This document shows positions 34,807 through 45,975 of a stretch of 64,000 bases of DNA, one piece after another (positions within the stretch are counted from its first letter, which is position 1; every line of letters begins with the position of its first letter). The stretch covers positions 27,672,201 to 27,736,200 of the forward strand of contig OY821771.1 of the NCBI GenBank assembly GCA_963682175.1. The letters run 5' to 3'. The translations under genes and the position numbers were made by a program. Below the pieces are notes generated by a model. It was not told where the DNA came from. It searched no databases and saw only the letters and a list, made by a program, of their open reading frames with translations. The DNA comes from Triglochin maritima (Eukaryota > Streptophyta > Magnoliopsida > Alismatales > Juncaginaceae).

Positions 34807-35157
34807 GTCTTCTCAAATCAGAAATAATTCGAAGTACTGGCCGTATTTCAAGGTATTACAAAACTCTTTCTATGATTTAAATGTAATACAAGTTATAGTA
34901 GTATAACTAATTCTATTGGTTTTTAACAGGATTATGTTAGTGCTATTGATGGGCCACACATTCCTATTTCTATTGACTAAGAGTCCCAAGCTCCTTATCG
35001 CAATCGCAAAGGCACGTTATCGCAAAATGTTCTAGTAGCTTGCAATTTTACCTTGAATTTCGTTTACGTTTTAGCAGGGTGGGAAGGATACGTTTCGTAT
35101 GCAAAAACTTAGGCGATCCGAGGGGTAGATCCAGAAAAAAGGTGGGACCAAGGTTTA

Positions 35158-35525
35158 GAAATACGAGATGTGGACGCAATGCAACGAGACACCATATTCG
35201 ACATATACGGGATGCGGATGCAATACGGGTGCATATGTTGTTTGCAATTTAATAATAAAATAGTATAATATAGATATATTAATTATAAATTATATACATG
35301 TTACTAAAAATTTAGGTAAAATTTTGAATAATTTTTAATATCAATAATTTAATATTAAGAGTAAAAAACAAAAATAATAATCAATAAGTGAGTATTTTGA
35401 AATGCAACAGCATTGACCTGCATATACGGTCACATCGGGCTGCATATGCGGGTCATGATGCAGGGCGCATCGGGAAGATGCGGTGCACATCTGCCACCCC
35501 CCTCCCCCCATCGTGTCGTATTCCT
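35158..35525. mobile_element. Candidate non-autonomous DNA element
   Basis: Left edge aaatacgagatgtgg and right edge cgtgtcgtattcc are roughly inverted. Subterminal blocks of atacgggatgcggatgc-type sequence pair with gcatatgcgggtcatgatgc. It lies in the gap of the PIF transposase. No convincing target duplication was found. Confidence 0.35.
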
Positions 35526-36496
35526 GAGTAGAGGGTGGGCAGACTGTCTCTACATTAGACGATTTTTTTTGAAGACGTACAACTTTAAGATGATACTTTA
35601 TAATTAAAAAATTGAAAAAATTGACAATATCATTCGTATTTTTAACATCTTTCCAAAATCTAAATACATTAAAATTTAAACATGAAAAACAAAATACAAC
35701 CATAAAACCGATACATAAGGACACGATGACTTTGGAGCAGGTGACTTAGTTTGAACCTCGGGAAGTTCCAGATTTCGTTGTCTTTGAAACAATGATTGAA
35801 GTTGTCAAACAAATGTTGGAAGAAAATAACGATGTTGTGGATGAAGTTGTGGATTTTGGACATGAGGATGTCCCATGGCCAGATGGTGTTGCTTCCTGGT
35901 GGGTATGGTCTTGCCGTCTTAGTTGGTCTCAGCTGTGATTCTCACAGCTCTCCTCTGAATGTATTTTTGCTGGAAATTACAAAGTCTGGTGGAGAGAGAT
36001 GTAGGTGGAGTCAGGGAGGAAGACTCTGGGAAATTATGGAGTCTTACAATTAGACCGAAGAGGGTTATTTTTGATGGAGCAAATCTGGGTGGGGCAAGTG
36101 CCCCACCTGCCCTAGGACCTAGGTCCCGCCCCAAAGGATTATAAAGAATTATTCAATCTTCGAAATGCCTCTCTAAGAAATCATGTGGAGCGTATAATTG
36201 GAGTCTTGAAGATGCGTTTCCCAATACTTAAAGTGGCAACTCTTCATCCAATCGAATCTGAAGGCAAGATTGTCATTTGTGCATGCACCTACACAACTTC
36301 ATACCCATGCACAACGCTGACAAGGAATGGTTGTTTGAAGAGTGTGACTCGGGAAATCGTGAAGAATTACAAGTTCCAATGGAGATGAAGCGTACACAAA
36401 TGAAATTGAGACGTGGAATCGCCAAAGACAAGCCGGAGCGTTAAAAGAGAGGAAATCGCACTAGAAATGTGGTGAATATTATAGTAGAAGAAGAGG

Positions 36497-37140
36497 TTAG
36501 AACCGAGGTTTTCATAATCGAACCGGTTATCGAACCGATAAAGTTTTGGTTCAATGTGGTCGAATCCAGGTCCAACTAAAATCGAACATTTAATGACGTC
36601 ATCATGACATCAGTATTTTTTAGACCCGAAGTTGGACCGGATTGAATAAATATCAACAGTCAGACCAGTTTGAACCGATTTCTGTAAAATAATTTAATAT
36701 ATACGTACTAGACGTTTGCCTTTGGAACCTAGATAAGCAAACTTTTTCAACCTTTTCACAAAAAATTAGGAGAAATAATTGCTTTCACAAAAAAAGGAGA
36801 AATAATTGAAGTAGGAGAAAAAATTAGGAAGGGAAAGACTAGGGTTTGGTGAGGGAGAGTAGGGTTTGTGGGTGACAAGTTTGTGGGTGACAAGTAGTCA
36901 AGTATGTGGATTTTTGGTTGTAAGAATTACAAAAAAGTCATAGTATTTTCTGATTTTAAAAAATTAGGAAAATTGATTATTTTTTAAGGTCGGGTCTGAC
37001 CAACCGGTCCGACCCGGTTCAATCTTGTTCAGAACTGTTCGACTAGATGCTCGAATTTTTAGCTTAACCGGCCGCTGGACGATCAGTTCCCTGTCTGACC
37101 GCTCGAACCGTCAGGTCCGGTCCGGTTTTTAAAACCATGG
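36497..37140. mobile_element. Candidate MITE-like insertion
   Basis: The left side reads ggttag then aaccgaggttttc...tcgaaccgg. The right side reads ccggtccggtttttaaaacc then atggttag. The ends are imperfect inverted repeats rich in cgaaccgg, with AT-rich sequence between. GGTTAG is present at both edges and may be the duplicated target, but its overlap with the ends makes the boundary ambiguous. It has no coding capacity. Confidence 0.45.
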
Positions 37141-38147
37141 TTAGAAGGCTAGAGCGATACCTTGTCAAACATTTAAGTTCTGCTTTGTGAGGGAACCGGC
37201 CTGGTTAAAGCTAAAATGGTGTGATCAGTTTGTTGGGAGATTTAATTTGAGAATTTTTTGTATTTTTTTATTTCTTTTCTCCTCATGTACTAAGCTCCAT
37301 GCCATTTCGTAGTTTGAAATTGACTTGTGAGACTAACGTGGCGTCCAACTAAGATTAAAATAATCACCAATACGAGTTTAAATTATTGTTAGTGAAAATA
37401 GAACAAGATAGCACACTCGATACAAGATCTTACAAAATCCAACAATCTTGGAACCTTCAGTAACAACATAACCACAGCAATACAAACTACAACACAAGGT
37501 TATAAGATTGTTGAATCACAATGCACGACTTAATTAAGGGTTAAATGCGTCAAATAATACCTCAATCAAAACTTTTGTCCGTAAACCAACGTACAAGTAT
37601 CAACCATGACAAATCACAGAACACTTCCACGCGCGTTGGGCCTAATCCTTACCCAGCAATCATCTAACTAGACCAGAAAAAAAAAATTCTAACCTCGTCG
37701 GGCTTCATGGAACCTGCAGAGCTTTGTGTCTTCACCCATGAATCACTGAATACCTGTCTCGAATCGATCATCTTGCAACTTCATCAAGATTCACATCTCT
37801 TGTTATTTTCTGTCCAACGTTTGAAAGATTTCATCAAGACTTCACGGTCGACTGGAGCGGTGATAAACTTGGTTGCTTGGACTATTTCTTTCGTACTAAA
37901 ATAACTGGGATCTTTCAACGCTTTTATGCATTTGCCTCCCGAATACTCATCTTTTTCAGAAGTTGACATCAATTTTTTCTCTTCTAAGTCCATCTCACGA
38001 TGTCTCAATTCCAACAATCCTTTCAAATAGTCATCCATGTTTACTCCTTGAGACCTTTGTCTCGTCTTGGACCCTTGTGTTCCCTTGGGCATTGCCCATG
38101 TAGATGGCAAATTGTCATTTGCAATGTTTGTCCTTCAAGTGTGTTTG

Positions 38148-40174
38148 TGTTAGATCCCAATCCCTATTAGTGGGGCTAATCATCTTATGGGGAGGTTTAA
38201 GGGCTAATTGAGCTTTGACTTGGAGGTATGGTGGTGGGTATGGTTGGGAGTGAGGGGTATGGGTGGTGTAAGAGAGGTATGGTTGGGAGTAGGTGGTGTA
38301 TGAGGGTTATGGTTGGGGTCGGTGTGGTCGGTGTGGGGTTTTGGTTTTATAAGGAGAAACACCGAACCATTTACCTTTTTTCTCTTCACATCTCCCTCGC
38401 CACATCTCCCTCTCTTCTCTATCAAGGTGTCGCCGACGACGAGGGTGCAGGGGGCTCCAGCAAGTGACGACGTTCAGTGAGCTGGGAGGCGTACACTTGA
38501 AGGTGACCGGGGGCACTGGCTATCGGAGGACTCCAGCGAACTCCGGCAATCAAAGAATGTATGCCAAGCTCTTTTAGTATGATCACACAAGGTGTGTGAG
38601 GGGTTGTGATGGTCGTCGGAGGCCGAGGTTGCTACCCGTGACAAGGGACAGGTAGGTGTATGTCATGGAACAGTCGACCGAATGCCTTTGGCGGTCGACC
38701 GGTAATAGTGTAAATGATCGATTTTGCCCAACACTGGTTGAACGATGTCTTCTGACGGTCGACCGGTTATGCATAAATGTTGGGTTAGAGAAGACCCTGT
38801 TGTTTTCGGTCGGATGAGACCCTTTCGTCGTTCAACCATTATCTTATAGAGTAGTTATTGTGGGGCCACGACCATCTAAACGGTCGACCGTCCAGTGACC
38901 ATTCTTGGACCGTTTGTAGTGAAATCCGATTTGTGAAGTTCTTATTATTTTTGGTCGGATGTGACCCATTTTGCTGTTCAACCATCGTTGTGATTGTTTA
39001 ATGTTTTCTTGGCTTAGACCTTCCAAATGGTCGACCACACTATTACCTTTGTACGGTCGTTTGCTAGTGTTCATTAGACCACTGGTGTGCCTATTCGAAC
39101 GCCTTGAGGGGGAACGGTCGACCACTGTGTCTTTTTTTGGCTGACCGTTGATGCCCAGTTTTGGGTCTTTGAATGTTGCTATGTGTTGTCTTGTTTCCTT
39201 GGAAACTCGTGTCCCTTCCTTCGTACGTGAGCCGAGAGGTGATGACAATGCATCGGTTGCACTTGCCTAGTGACCGCTGAGCATAGTTAATTTTGTGGGC
39301 GCGTTGGCGCATGAGCTACTATTATGATTGTTATGATTAGAAAGCATATGCATTTAGACCCTATGTAATAGACCTGAGGGACCATAGCTCCCATTGCATT
39401 GATAGATGTGCAACGCTACAGAGCGAGATGACCGTCCGGCCTGTGTGGAGGCGGAGATGACCGTCCGAACGTTGTTCAATGGAGATGACCGTTCGAACGA
39501 TTATTTTGGCGGATATGATCGCCTGGTTGTGGCACTGCCCGACGAGTATGACCGACCAGAGTGACGACTCTTGCGGATGTGGCATAGTGACCACGTGATT
39601 AGATCTGTATCGATGACTCGCAAGTGCGTGCGACCCTCACTAAACCCTCATGCTAGTGTAGCCGCGAGTGAAGGTGTGTTGCGTACTTTCCGTAAGACAA
39701 CATGTGCCTACGGTGGGTGTCCTCGGAAACCCGATGATGTTGAGGTTGATGATCTTATAACCCCAGAGTGGGGGGGGGGGGGGGGGGGGTATATGTTGCA
39801 CTTTTTCAGGTTTCCATGATACTCTAGTATGATAAGTCATGTATTGTATATTCATATGCATGTAGGTGGACTTGGTATAAAGGGTTTTCTTTTGGAAACT
39901 CAGGCATTATTTCATGTTTGCTTTTCAGGCCATGAGCGGGTGGTGACTGAGCACAAGTGCACTCTGGGCCAGATTCTTCTAGTCTATTTTTCTGGTTGTT
40001 ATGATTACTTATATTTTACACTTCCTATTAGCTTGATGTAATCATACTTTTGAAAACTCCTTTACAATGGTGCAGTTGTTGGGATTCATTTGAGTAATGT
40101 CTTCGTGTTTTCTCTGGCTTAATTAATTCTTTGATTTTTGTTTAAATTTTCTGCTATTTTTCGGGGACGTTACA
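38148..40174 (+). mobile_element. Solo gypsy LTR, 2,027 bp, with 5-bp target duplication
   Basis: It starts TGTTAGATCCC and ends cggggacgttaca. GTTTG flanks it at 38143-38147 and 40175-40179. No internal domain is present, so this is a solo LTR left by LTR-LTR recombination. A TATA-like tttataagg lies at 38346-38354. It contains cggtcgaccg motifs and a short array of gagatgaccgtccgaacg units at about 39425-39555. It is related to the minus-strand LTR at 21107-23407. It interrupts the Myb/SANT-like reading frame. Confidence 0.9.
39770..39789. repeat. Poly-G run of 20
   Basis: Homopolymer of 20 G within the solo LTR. Confidence 0.8.
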
Positions 40175-40657
40175 GTTTGGATCTTGAGGTACCTCTTGCA
40201 TAGCACTCGAGTGATCAGATTGATTGCCAAAATCTTCTTCATGATGAAGAGGTGGTTGCGATGTACCAACAGTATTTCCCACATCCTCAGTTTTGGTTGG
40301 CCCAATATGGAAGACATTAGTCTACCCTAAGCTAAAAGTCCTAGAGAAAGGAAATAAATAAGCTCACAACTAATAGCATTGGATGTGCTAGAAAAAAGGT
40401 GATTTACACCTTGATACATGTCTCTTAATTTAGGGAATTCCTATTCATCGTCCGCAAATTACTTAAATCGCTCACGACAATTACCGTTTTGCCATTCACA
40501 TTCCATTTAATACTCATTTTGTCTCGTCTCTCTAAGTTTTCCACACTCTTCCAGAACCAACACCAAGGAAATGTCTAGCGAAGCGTCTGAATCCGGCGGG
40601 GTAAGTTACCCAATTTTTTTTTGACCGGGGCATTTGAAAAAAACACCTCCCCCGTTT

Positions 40658-40678
40658 GGGGGGGGGGGGGGGGGGGGG
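40658..40678. repeat. Poly-G run of 21
   Basis: 21 G in the intron region of the MULE derivative, preceded by cctcccccgttt, so it can pair as a hairpin. Its length may be assembly-dependent. Confidence 0.8.
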
Positions 40679-40689
40679 ACGTATAGCGA

Positions 40690-41151
40690 AGTTGCCGCCA
40701 AAACTAGGAATCACGCTCCCATCTATAGGACCACCAGAATCATATCAGTGACGATCCAAGAATCCTCATTAACCCTCTACTTTTTGTGAGTTTGGGCACC
40801 AACAGTGCGTGAATTGAAATCGCCAGTCACAAACCTACCACATCTACCCTTTCGAACTACATACTCAGTGATAGAAGAACTACGACATCACCCCCGTCCT
40901 CTACCATACGCCTCCTCCTTCTCCAACTCCAACCCATACCACCCCTCACGCTCACTCTCCTCATCCTCACCCCCCTCATCATCGGAAACGTCCTCATCAT
41001 CAAACAAGTCATTACGCGTCTGATGATGACATGCATACTCTCTCCCTCTTAGCCGAAGCAGATATACCCCGTCTACGTGGATGACGAGGAGCTGAATCCT
41101 CATCGTAATCATGTACATCGCGTAAGGGTATTGATTTTCTTTTTCCTTCAC
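40690..41151 (-). pseudogene. 5' fragment of PMD gene in MULE derivative
   Basis: On minus it reads MKEKENQYPYAM, but the first codon is GTG where the full MULE has ATG. An acidic stretch follows (DDEDVSDDEGGEDEESE), matching the DDEDDSDEL region of the PMD gene at 29.4 kb. It ends near the motif corresponding to GGPLDGSVIP. The mobile domain itself is deleted. It is not functional. Confidence 0.65.
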
Positions 41152-41279
41152 GGTAACCCAATGACTATTAATTAATTTTTTTAGAAATAAAAATTTGTTA
41201 AATGGATTTAAATAACTAAATTTACAAAAATACTAATTATTATTTACTAATTACCAATTATTACTAATTAATAATCAAA

Positions 41280-41345
41280 TTAAAAAAAGCGTCTGGCTTG
41301 GACGCCTTCGCATGGGGTGACGTCCAAGCGAGACACCCCCCGGTT
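41280..41345. repeat. GC-rich inverted repeat in MULE derivative
   Basis: gcgtctggcttggacg and cgtccaagcgagacac are inverted copies (14 of 16). The position matches the GC-rich island at 29993-30152 of the full element, but the sequence differs. Confidence 0.65.
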
Positions 41346-42020
41346 TTTTTATTTAAATAAAAGAGGTAGAAATTTTACCATATTCCAATGTAACGGGCGT
41401 CCGCTAACTCGTTTCCTTGCGTCCGAGACATTGTTTTTGAGGATTGAGAGGAAAATGAAGAGGGAGTTGTGGTGCCAAAGTGAAATGAAGAGAGATATAA
41501 GTAGAAAGTAGAGAAGAAAAAATTATAATTGGCACTGTCGATTTAAGTAATTCGTAGATAACATTTTACAGTTCAGTTAATTTATCGTAACGTGTAAACG
41601 GTTTGTCTTTCCATTTATGGACACCTTTGAGGTCCTAAAATAAGTATAACTTGTTAAAATATTATAACAAAATGGTAAGTAAAATATAAGCACACACCAT
41701 AATACATATATCCCAACCGCTTGAGCGTCCATACGCTATTTTCGTTTTGACTGTTCCAACCCATGCTGGAATAGTTCGACATTTTTTCATGAGACTATCC
41801 TTTTTGTGTTGCTTGACTTGGCACACAAATAACTTCAACCCATCATAATTACCATTCAAGCCCCCTTTGTCCATCCGTTTTGGCCACAATAATGAAGCGT
41901 GTTGTGATCCACATGTAAATCAACCAAAGCAGTCTCACGCTCGAGATTCCATGATGCTCTTGAAAAATCATTATCCTTTCCTTTCTCAACTTTTGAAAAA
42001 AAACATTTTGTAACATATAA

Positions 42021-42640
42021 TCAAACACGTGGAAGACCATTATGGTTATAAAATTTAAAACTACATCAGAAGGGAAACAATCACATGAGTTAACATTAGA
42101 TATTTAAATGGGTTGTTGGATAAGGTTGGTTCCGTGTTAACTATCATCAAGACCACCACCAAGGTGATGACTGATTTCAAAGAATTTTCCATACTTACAT
42201 TCACATCAACGCAAACTACTATTCTTCAACTCACAACCTTGTTGCTATTCCAAACTTATATCCAAGGAATCATTACCCTCCAAAATAATCTCTCCATTAT
42301 ATGATATCCTCAATCCACAGACCCAAATAGGTGGGATTTTTTTTTCAGAACAGGGCAATGCACAAACCTTACAAGTAACCGAAAATATGTTATAAGGTTA
42401 TTGACTGAGAGTCTATTTATTTGAGGGTGATTGGCATTTCCTGACCATAAAAAAAATCAAATGTTACATTTATCCTTTTTATTTTTGTCATAATTACAAA
42501 TCATACCCTAATTTTTCTCAACATTCATATTTCTTCAACTCTCTCTCCCAACATATTTCTCCCCTAAATCCTATAACGACATGGGTCATTTTCGACCAAA
42601 CGAGCTGAGTCGTTTTCACCGAATGAGCTGAACCATTTTA
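42021..42640. other. No gene recognised
   Basis: AT-rich sequence between the Myb/SANT-like gene and the composite satellite. cgagctgagtcgttttcacc at about 42600 is the first unit of the 23-bp family. Confidence 0.45.
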
Positions 42641-42642
42641 TT

Positions 42643-43555
42643 CATAACATCTATATCCAAATACAGAATTTGATGATTTCAGATCCATTGGAAAGCAAAA
42701 GGAGCACATATTTGTTTCTCTTATAGACTTGCGAAATTTCGATGACAAGATGGCGAAAATTGTGTCTCAAAACATATTGTATTTGGAAATTGAACAATCG
42801 ACATATTTTCAATAATTTGCGCATAACTCTCTCTCCTCCGATATCCAAGTAAGACGATTTAAGATTCATTACAAAGAAGATTTTGAGAAGAAAAACTTTG
42901 ATATTTTACATGTTTTCATATTAGGAACCGAATGAGCTCATAAAGGGCGTGGAGGACGACTGATTTGAGAGAACAGAAAACAACAAGTTGGGTAGTTTTT
43001 TCCCAAACAAGCTTGGTCGTTTCATTCATAACATCCACATCGAAATATGAAATTTGATGATTCCAGATCAGTTGAAAATATAATTGAAAGGAGAGCATAT
43101 TAGTTTTTCTTATGACTTGCCAAATTCCGATGATACGGGGATGAAAATTGTGTGTCAAGACAGACCATATTTGTTAACTTGACAATTGACAGATCATCAA
43201 TAATCTGTGCATAAATCTCTGCTTCGGTATCCAAAGAAAGTGATTAAAGACACATTACAAAGAAGATTTTGAGAAACAAAACTTTCATATGTTATATATT
43301 TCCAGATTAAAAACCTAATGGGCGCATAAATGGCTTTGAAGATGAACTAGTCCCGCGCGAGATGCATCAGTCCCGCTACGGACTCACTTGTCGCGCAAGG
43401 GACGCATCCCTTGTTTTTTACTCATAACATCCACATCCAGTTATGGAATTTGATGATTTCAGATCTGTTGGAAAGATAATTAAAAAGAGCACATATTAGT
43501 TTCTTTCGACTTGCCAAATTCCGATGATATGTTTGCCAAATTCCATTGATACTAG
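42643..43555. repeat. About 385-bp tandem satellite, units 1-3
   Basis: Units start cataacatc at 42643, 43027 and 43423 (spacing 384 and 396). Each has gaatttgatgatttcagatc, ggaaag...gagcacatat and, in the first two, a ccgatatcc/cggtatcc block. The third is partial. A fourth partial unit lies at 59425-59637 beyond the hAT insertion. Confidence 0.85.
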
Positions 43556-43785
43556 TTTCAATTTCTAAATTATTTACTTTATGAAAAATCATATGTTTTG
43601 ATAACTTTATGGCACCGTTGTTAGATTAAAATTCAATCAAGACAAACGAGTTGAAAAAATAACAAACAAACTTGTTACAAGTTAACTAGTATAGACACGA
43701 ACATTGGGACGTGACAAATCAAATTGTTACATGGATACATTGAATCAAGATAAACGAGTTGTAATAATAATAAAATAAGTTGGGT
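43556..43785. repeat. About 270-bp repeat unit X, copy 1
   Basis: Matches 44326-44600 and 59015-59280. Shared blocks include tcaatttctaaattattt, caccgttgttagatt, ttcaatcaagacaaa, cttgttacaagttaact and gttacatgga. Confidence 0.8.
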
Positions 43786-44135
43786 CATTCTACTAAACGA
43801 GCTCACTTGTTTTCAACAAACGAGTTGAACGACTGGGTCGTTTCACCAAACGAGTTGTTTTGTTTTTACTACCAAACGAGTTGGGTCGTTTTCCCCCAAA
43901 CGAGTTGCGACGCAGCAATCCCGTGCGGGACACACCAACGAGCTTGGCCGTTTCACCAAACAAGCTAGGTCATTTTCACCATACTAGCTGACTTATATCA
44001 CCAAAAGAGCTGAGTCATTTTCACCAAACGACCTGCTTATTTTCACCAAATGAGTTGGGTCATTTTCACCAAACGAGTTGGGTCATTTCCACCAAATGAG
44101 CTGCCTTGTTTTCACCAAACCAGTTGGGTCGTTTG
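43786..44135. repeat. 23-bp minisatellite (gagttgggtcattttcaccaa type)
   Basis: Degenerate 23-bp units, clearest between 44047 and 44125, where four successive units keep the 23-bp period. Other blocks of this family occur at about 42590, 44580-44700 and 59230-59345. Confidence 0.85.
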
Positions 44136-44325
44136 GTCGAAATGAGCAAGGTCGTTGCAACTAAATTAACAATCAAACTCGTTCTAACAAAAATAAAATA
44201 CTTCTCACTAAGACATAAAACAATTTGTTCTACATGAGATAACTTAATTAACAACATATACAATTACATATGATTGGTTTTGAGAGTTAGAACATTAATG
44301 GGTACAATTTAATTTCTTAATTGAA

Positions 44326-44717
44326 CTTCTTATGTTCAATTTCTGAATTATTTGCGTTGTTATGAAAATTTTTATATTTTGAAACAACATTATTGCACCG
44401 TTGTTAGATTCAAATTCAATCAAGACAAATGAGTTGAAAACATCACAAACCAACTTATTACAAGTTAACTTGTATGGACACGAACATTGAGAAGTGACAA
44501 ACAACTTGTTACATGGACACATTGAATTAAGACAAACGAGTTGTAAAAAATTACAAAACAAGTTGGGCCGTTCTATCAAACGAGCTGACTTGTTTTCGAC
44601 AAATGAGCTGAACAACCTTGGTCATTTTCACCAAATGACCTGGATCGTTCTAGCAAACAAGCTGGGTCGATCAAGCAACCGAGTTGGGTCTTTTTTCCAC
44701 CAAACAAAGGTGGGACG
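44326..44717. repeat. Unit X, copy 2, plus a second 23-bp block
   Basis: Copy of 43556-43785 followed by caaacgagctgacttgtttt and similar units, the same order as at 59015-59345. Confidence 0.8.
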
Positions 44718-44945
44718 CACCAGTCCCGAGCAGTCCCAAGCCAGTCCTGAGTTGTCGTGAGCCTCATCCCAAGTAGTCCCGAACCTAGTCCGGAATCATT
44801 CCCGAGTTGTCCCGAGCAGTCCCAAGTTGTCCCGAGCTCAATCCTAAATAATCCCGAACCTAGTCCAGAGCCAATCCTGAGTAGTCCGAACCCACTCTCG
44901 AGTAGTCCTGAACCTAGTCTAGAGCTAGCCCCGAGCTATCCCGAG
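44718..44945. repeat. TCCCGAG minisatellite, left half
   Basis: About 20 degenerate repeats of agtcccgagc and relatives (agtcctgag, agtcccgaa). It continues beyond the hAT insertion at 58629-58815. Both translation strands give spurious Ser/Pro or Gly/Leu-rich frames. Confidence 0.85.
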
Positions 44946-45859
44946 TAGGGATGGCAATGGATCGGTTCTGGTTCGGGTACTAGTAGAACTGGAACCGGAT
45001 CCATATTATAAATTGGGATCCAGAACCAGATCCAAATCGTTTCCTATCTTGGATACCCAGAACCCGATCCATTTGGTTGACGGGTACCCAGAACTGGATC
45101 CGGTATGCAAAAATTATTTCCCCCCTTAAATTTGCATTTATATTTCATCTCCACAGCAGCAACTGTTCCAACTCTTTGTTACTATCCAAATAATACTCCA
45201 CAACAACTGTTTTATAAAACCAAACTTTTTATAGTTTTATAAAACTAAATTCATCTCCACAACAACAATAAATCATACATCATCAATTTACATGTTATTT
45301 AACATTTCATCTCCACAAGTCAGCAACTTTACCACTCCAAAAGGTTGTGCATGCAAAGAATAATCAACTAGTTGTATACACCTGCAACATCTTCAATTTA
45401 TAATCCAGAAGTTTATAATCAACAAACCTAGAACCTACTTCCTGCATCTTAATTTATACAACAAAAAGATATTGAAAGAGAATTCTGAACCATAATTAAA
45501 AGAAAAAAACATAGCTCCAGTTGGTCTCGAAACACAAAAAACATAACTAAACAACAACTCATGCATGCAAATTGCCATGAGGAGCTGGTCACCCCACGTT
45601 CTCCTAATCTTCAAACCTGTAAAAATTCAACAAAAAAGAATTTGAATGATATACATCATACTATATTTTATACAAGAGTACATTAAGAAAATTAAACCTC
45701 AATTTCTTGACTATCTTCAGACACCTCTGAGATGTCAACATCCATATAATGGATGATTATCACATACTTAAGCCCGTTTGACTCTGAAACCCTGCTTCAA
45801 TGCCAAAAACAAATAAAAAACAATGCAAACAAATAATAAGAGAATAATAAAATAAATCA

Positions 45860-45973
45860 CGTAACTATATCTAATATACCTTGCATCTTGGACGACAACA
45901 AACTTTGAGAACATGCTAAAGCTTCAAATGTATCGGGATGTAACCTACTACGATGGGGACTAATCAATCTACC
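45860..45973 (-). pseudogene. hAT transposase C-terminal end (displaced)
   Basis: On minus it continues the dimerisation domain: GRLISPHRSRLHPDTFEALA, then CSQSLLSSKMQG. A stop follows about six codons later. It is the piece cut off from 57006-58090 by the LTR array. Confidence 0.75.
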
Positions 45974-45975
45974 AC

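Larger units (their letters stand above)
33960..36448 (+). pseudogene. PIF/Harbinger transposase pseudogene
   Basis: The N-terminal part at 34017-34208 reads MDQHIFQLLVEVLRNNRLLS, then EEQIAMFLCTLVHNSSNKGV and QERFQHSGETVHRHF, the classic PIF helix region. After a hAT insertion, KYWPYFK ends at 34856. A plausible intron (gtatt...aacag) follows. The DDE segment DYVSAIDGPHIPISID starts at 34931, then a TAA, then ESQAPYRNRKGTLSQNV and VLAGWEG. About 1 kb of unrelated sequence follows. The C-terminal part resumes near 36131 with ELFNLRNASLRNHVERIIGV, then LKMRFPILKV. A frameshift precedes LHNFIPMHNADKEWLFEE, and a TAA lies near 36442. It is nonfunctional. A convergent Myb/SANT-like gene lies downstream. 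Confidence 0.83.
40430..41590. mobile_element. Internal-deletion derivative of the MULE family
   Basis: The left end at 40441-40493 (attcatcgtccgcaaattac, then ttaaatcgc) pairs with the right end at 41532-41580. Both resemble the MULE ends at 24.5 and 30.4 kb. The first transposase exon is kept (40571-40600, MSSEASESGG, again exactly 30 bp) with donor gtaagt. The transposase core, OTU gene and most of the PMD gene are gone. The 5' PMD region remains on minus at about 41151-40690. The ggcgtccgct...ccgagacatt subterminal motif at 41397 matches 30214. It is about 1.2 kb and would need a MULE transposase in trans. Confidence 0.8.
37784..42020 (-). pseudogene. Myb/SANT-like gene (probable PIF-associated ORF1), interrupted
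   Basis: On minus, 42000-41710 encodes a Myb/SANT-like N-terminal domain (SRASWNLERETALVDLHVDH, then NGWTKGA, then KKDSLMKKC...GWD) with a frameshift. A candidate acceptor attttag precedes the MULE-derivative junction. After that insertion, 40317-40180 reads TNVFHIGPTKTEDVGNTVGT and LHHEEDFGNQ. The frame is then cut by the solo LTR. Beyond the LTR it continues in phase: STWAMPKGTQ, DDYLKGLLELRHREMDLEEK, GGKCIKALKDPSYFST, REVLMKSFKRW. The stop is at 37784. Myb/SANT-like proteins accompany PIF/Harbinger transposases, but a host gene of this family is also possible. Confidence 0.65.

Noticed and set aside
35669..36134. Coding look of 35730-35900 (plus) as a further PIF exon
   Set aside because: The translation has no PIF motif and lies where unrelated inserted sequence is expected; not enough support.
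37784..38110. A separate small host gene of 108 codons
   Set aside because: It is the C-terminal part of the interrupted Myb/SANT-like frame, whose upstream part resumes in phase at 40180.
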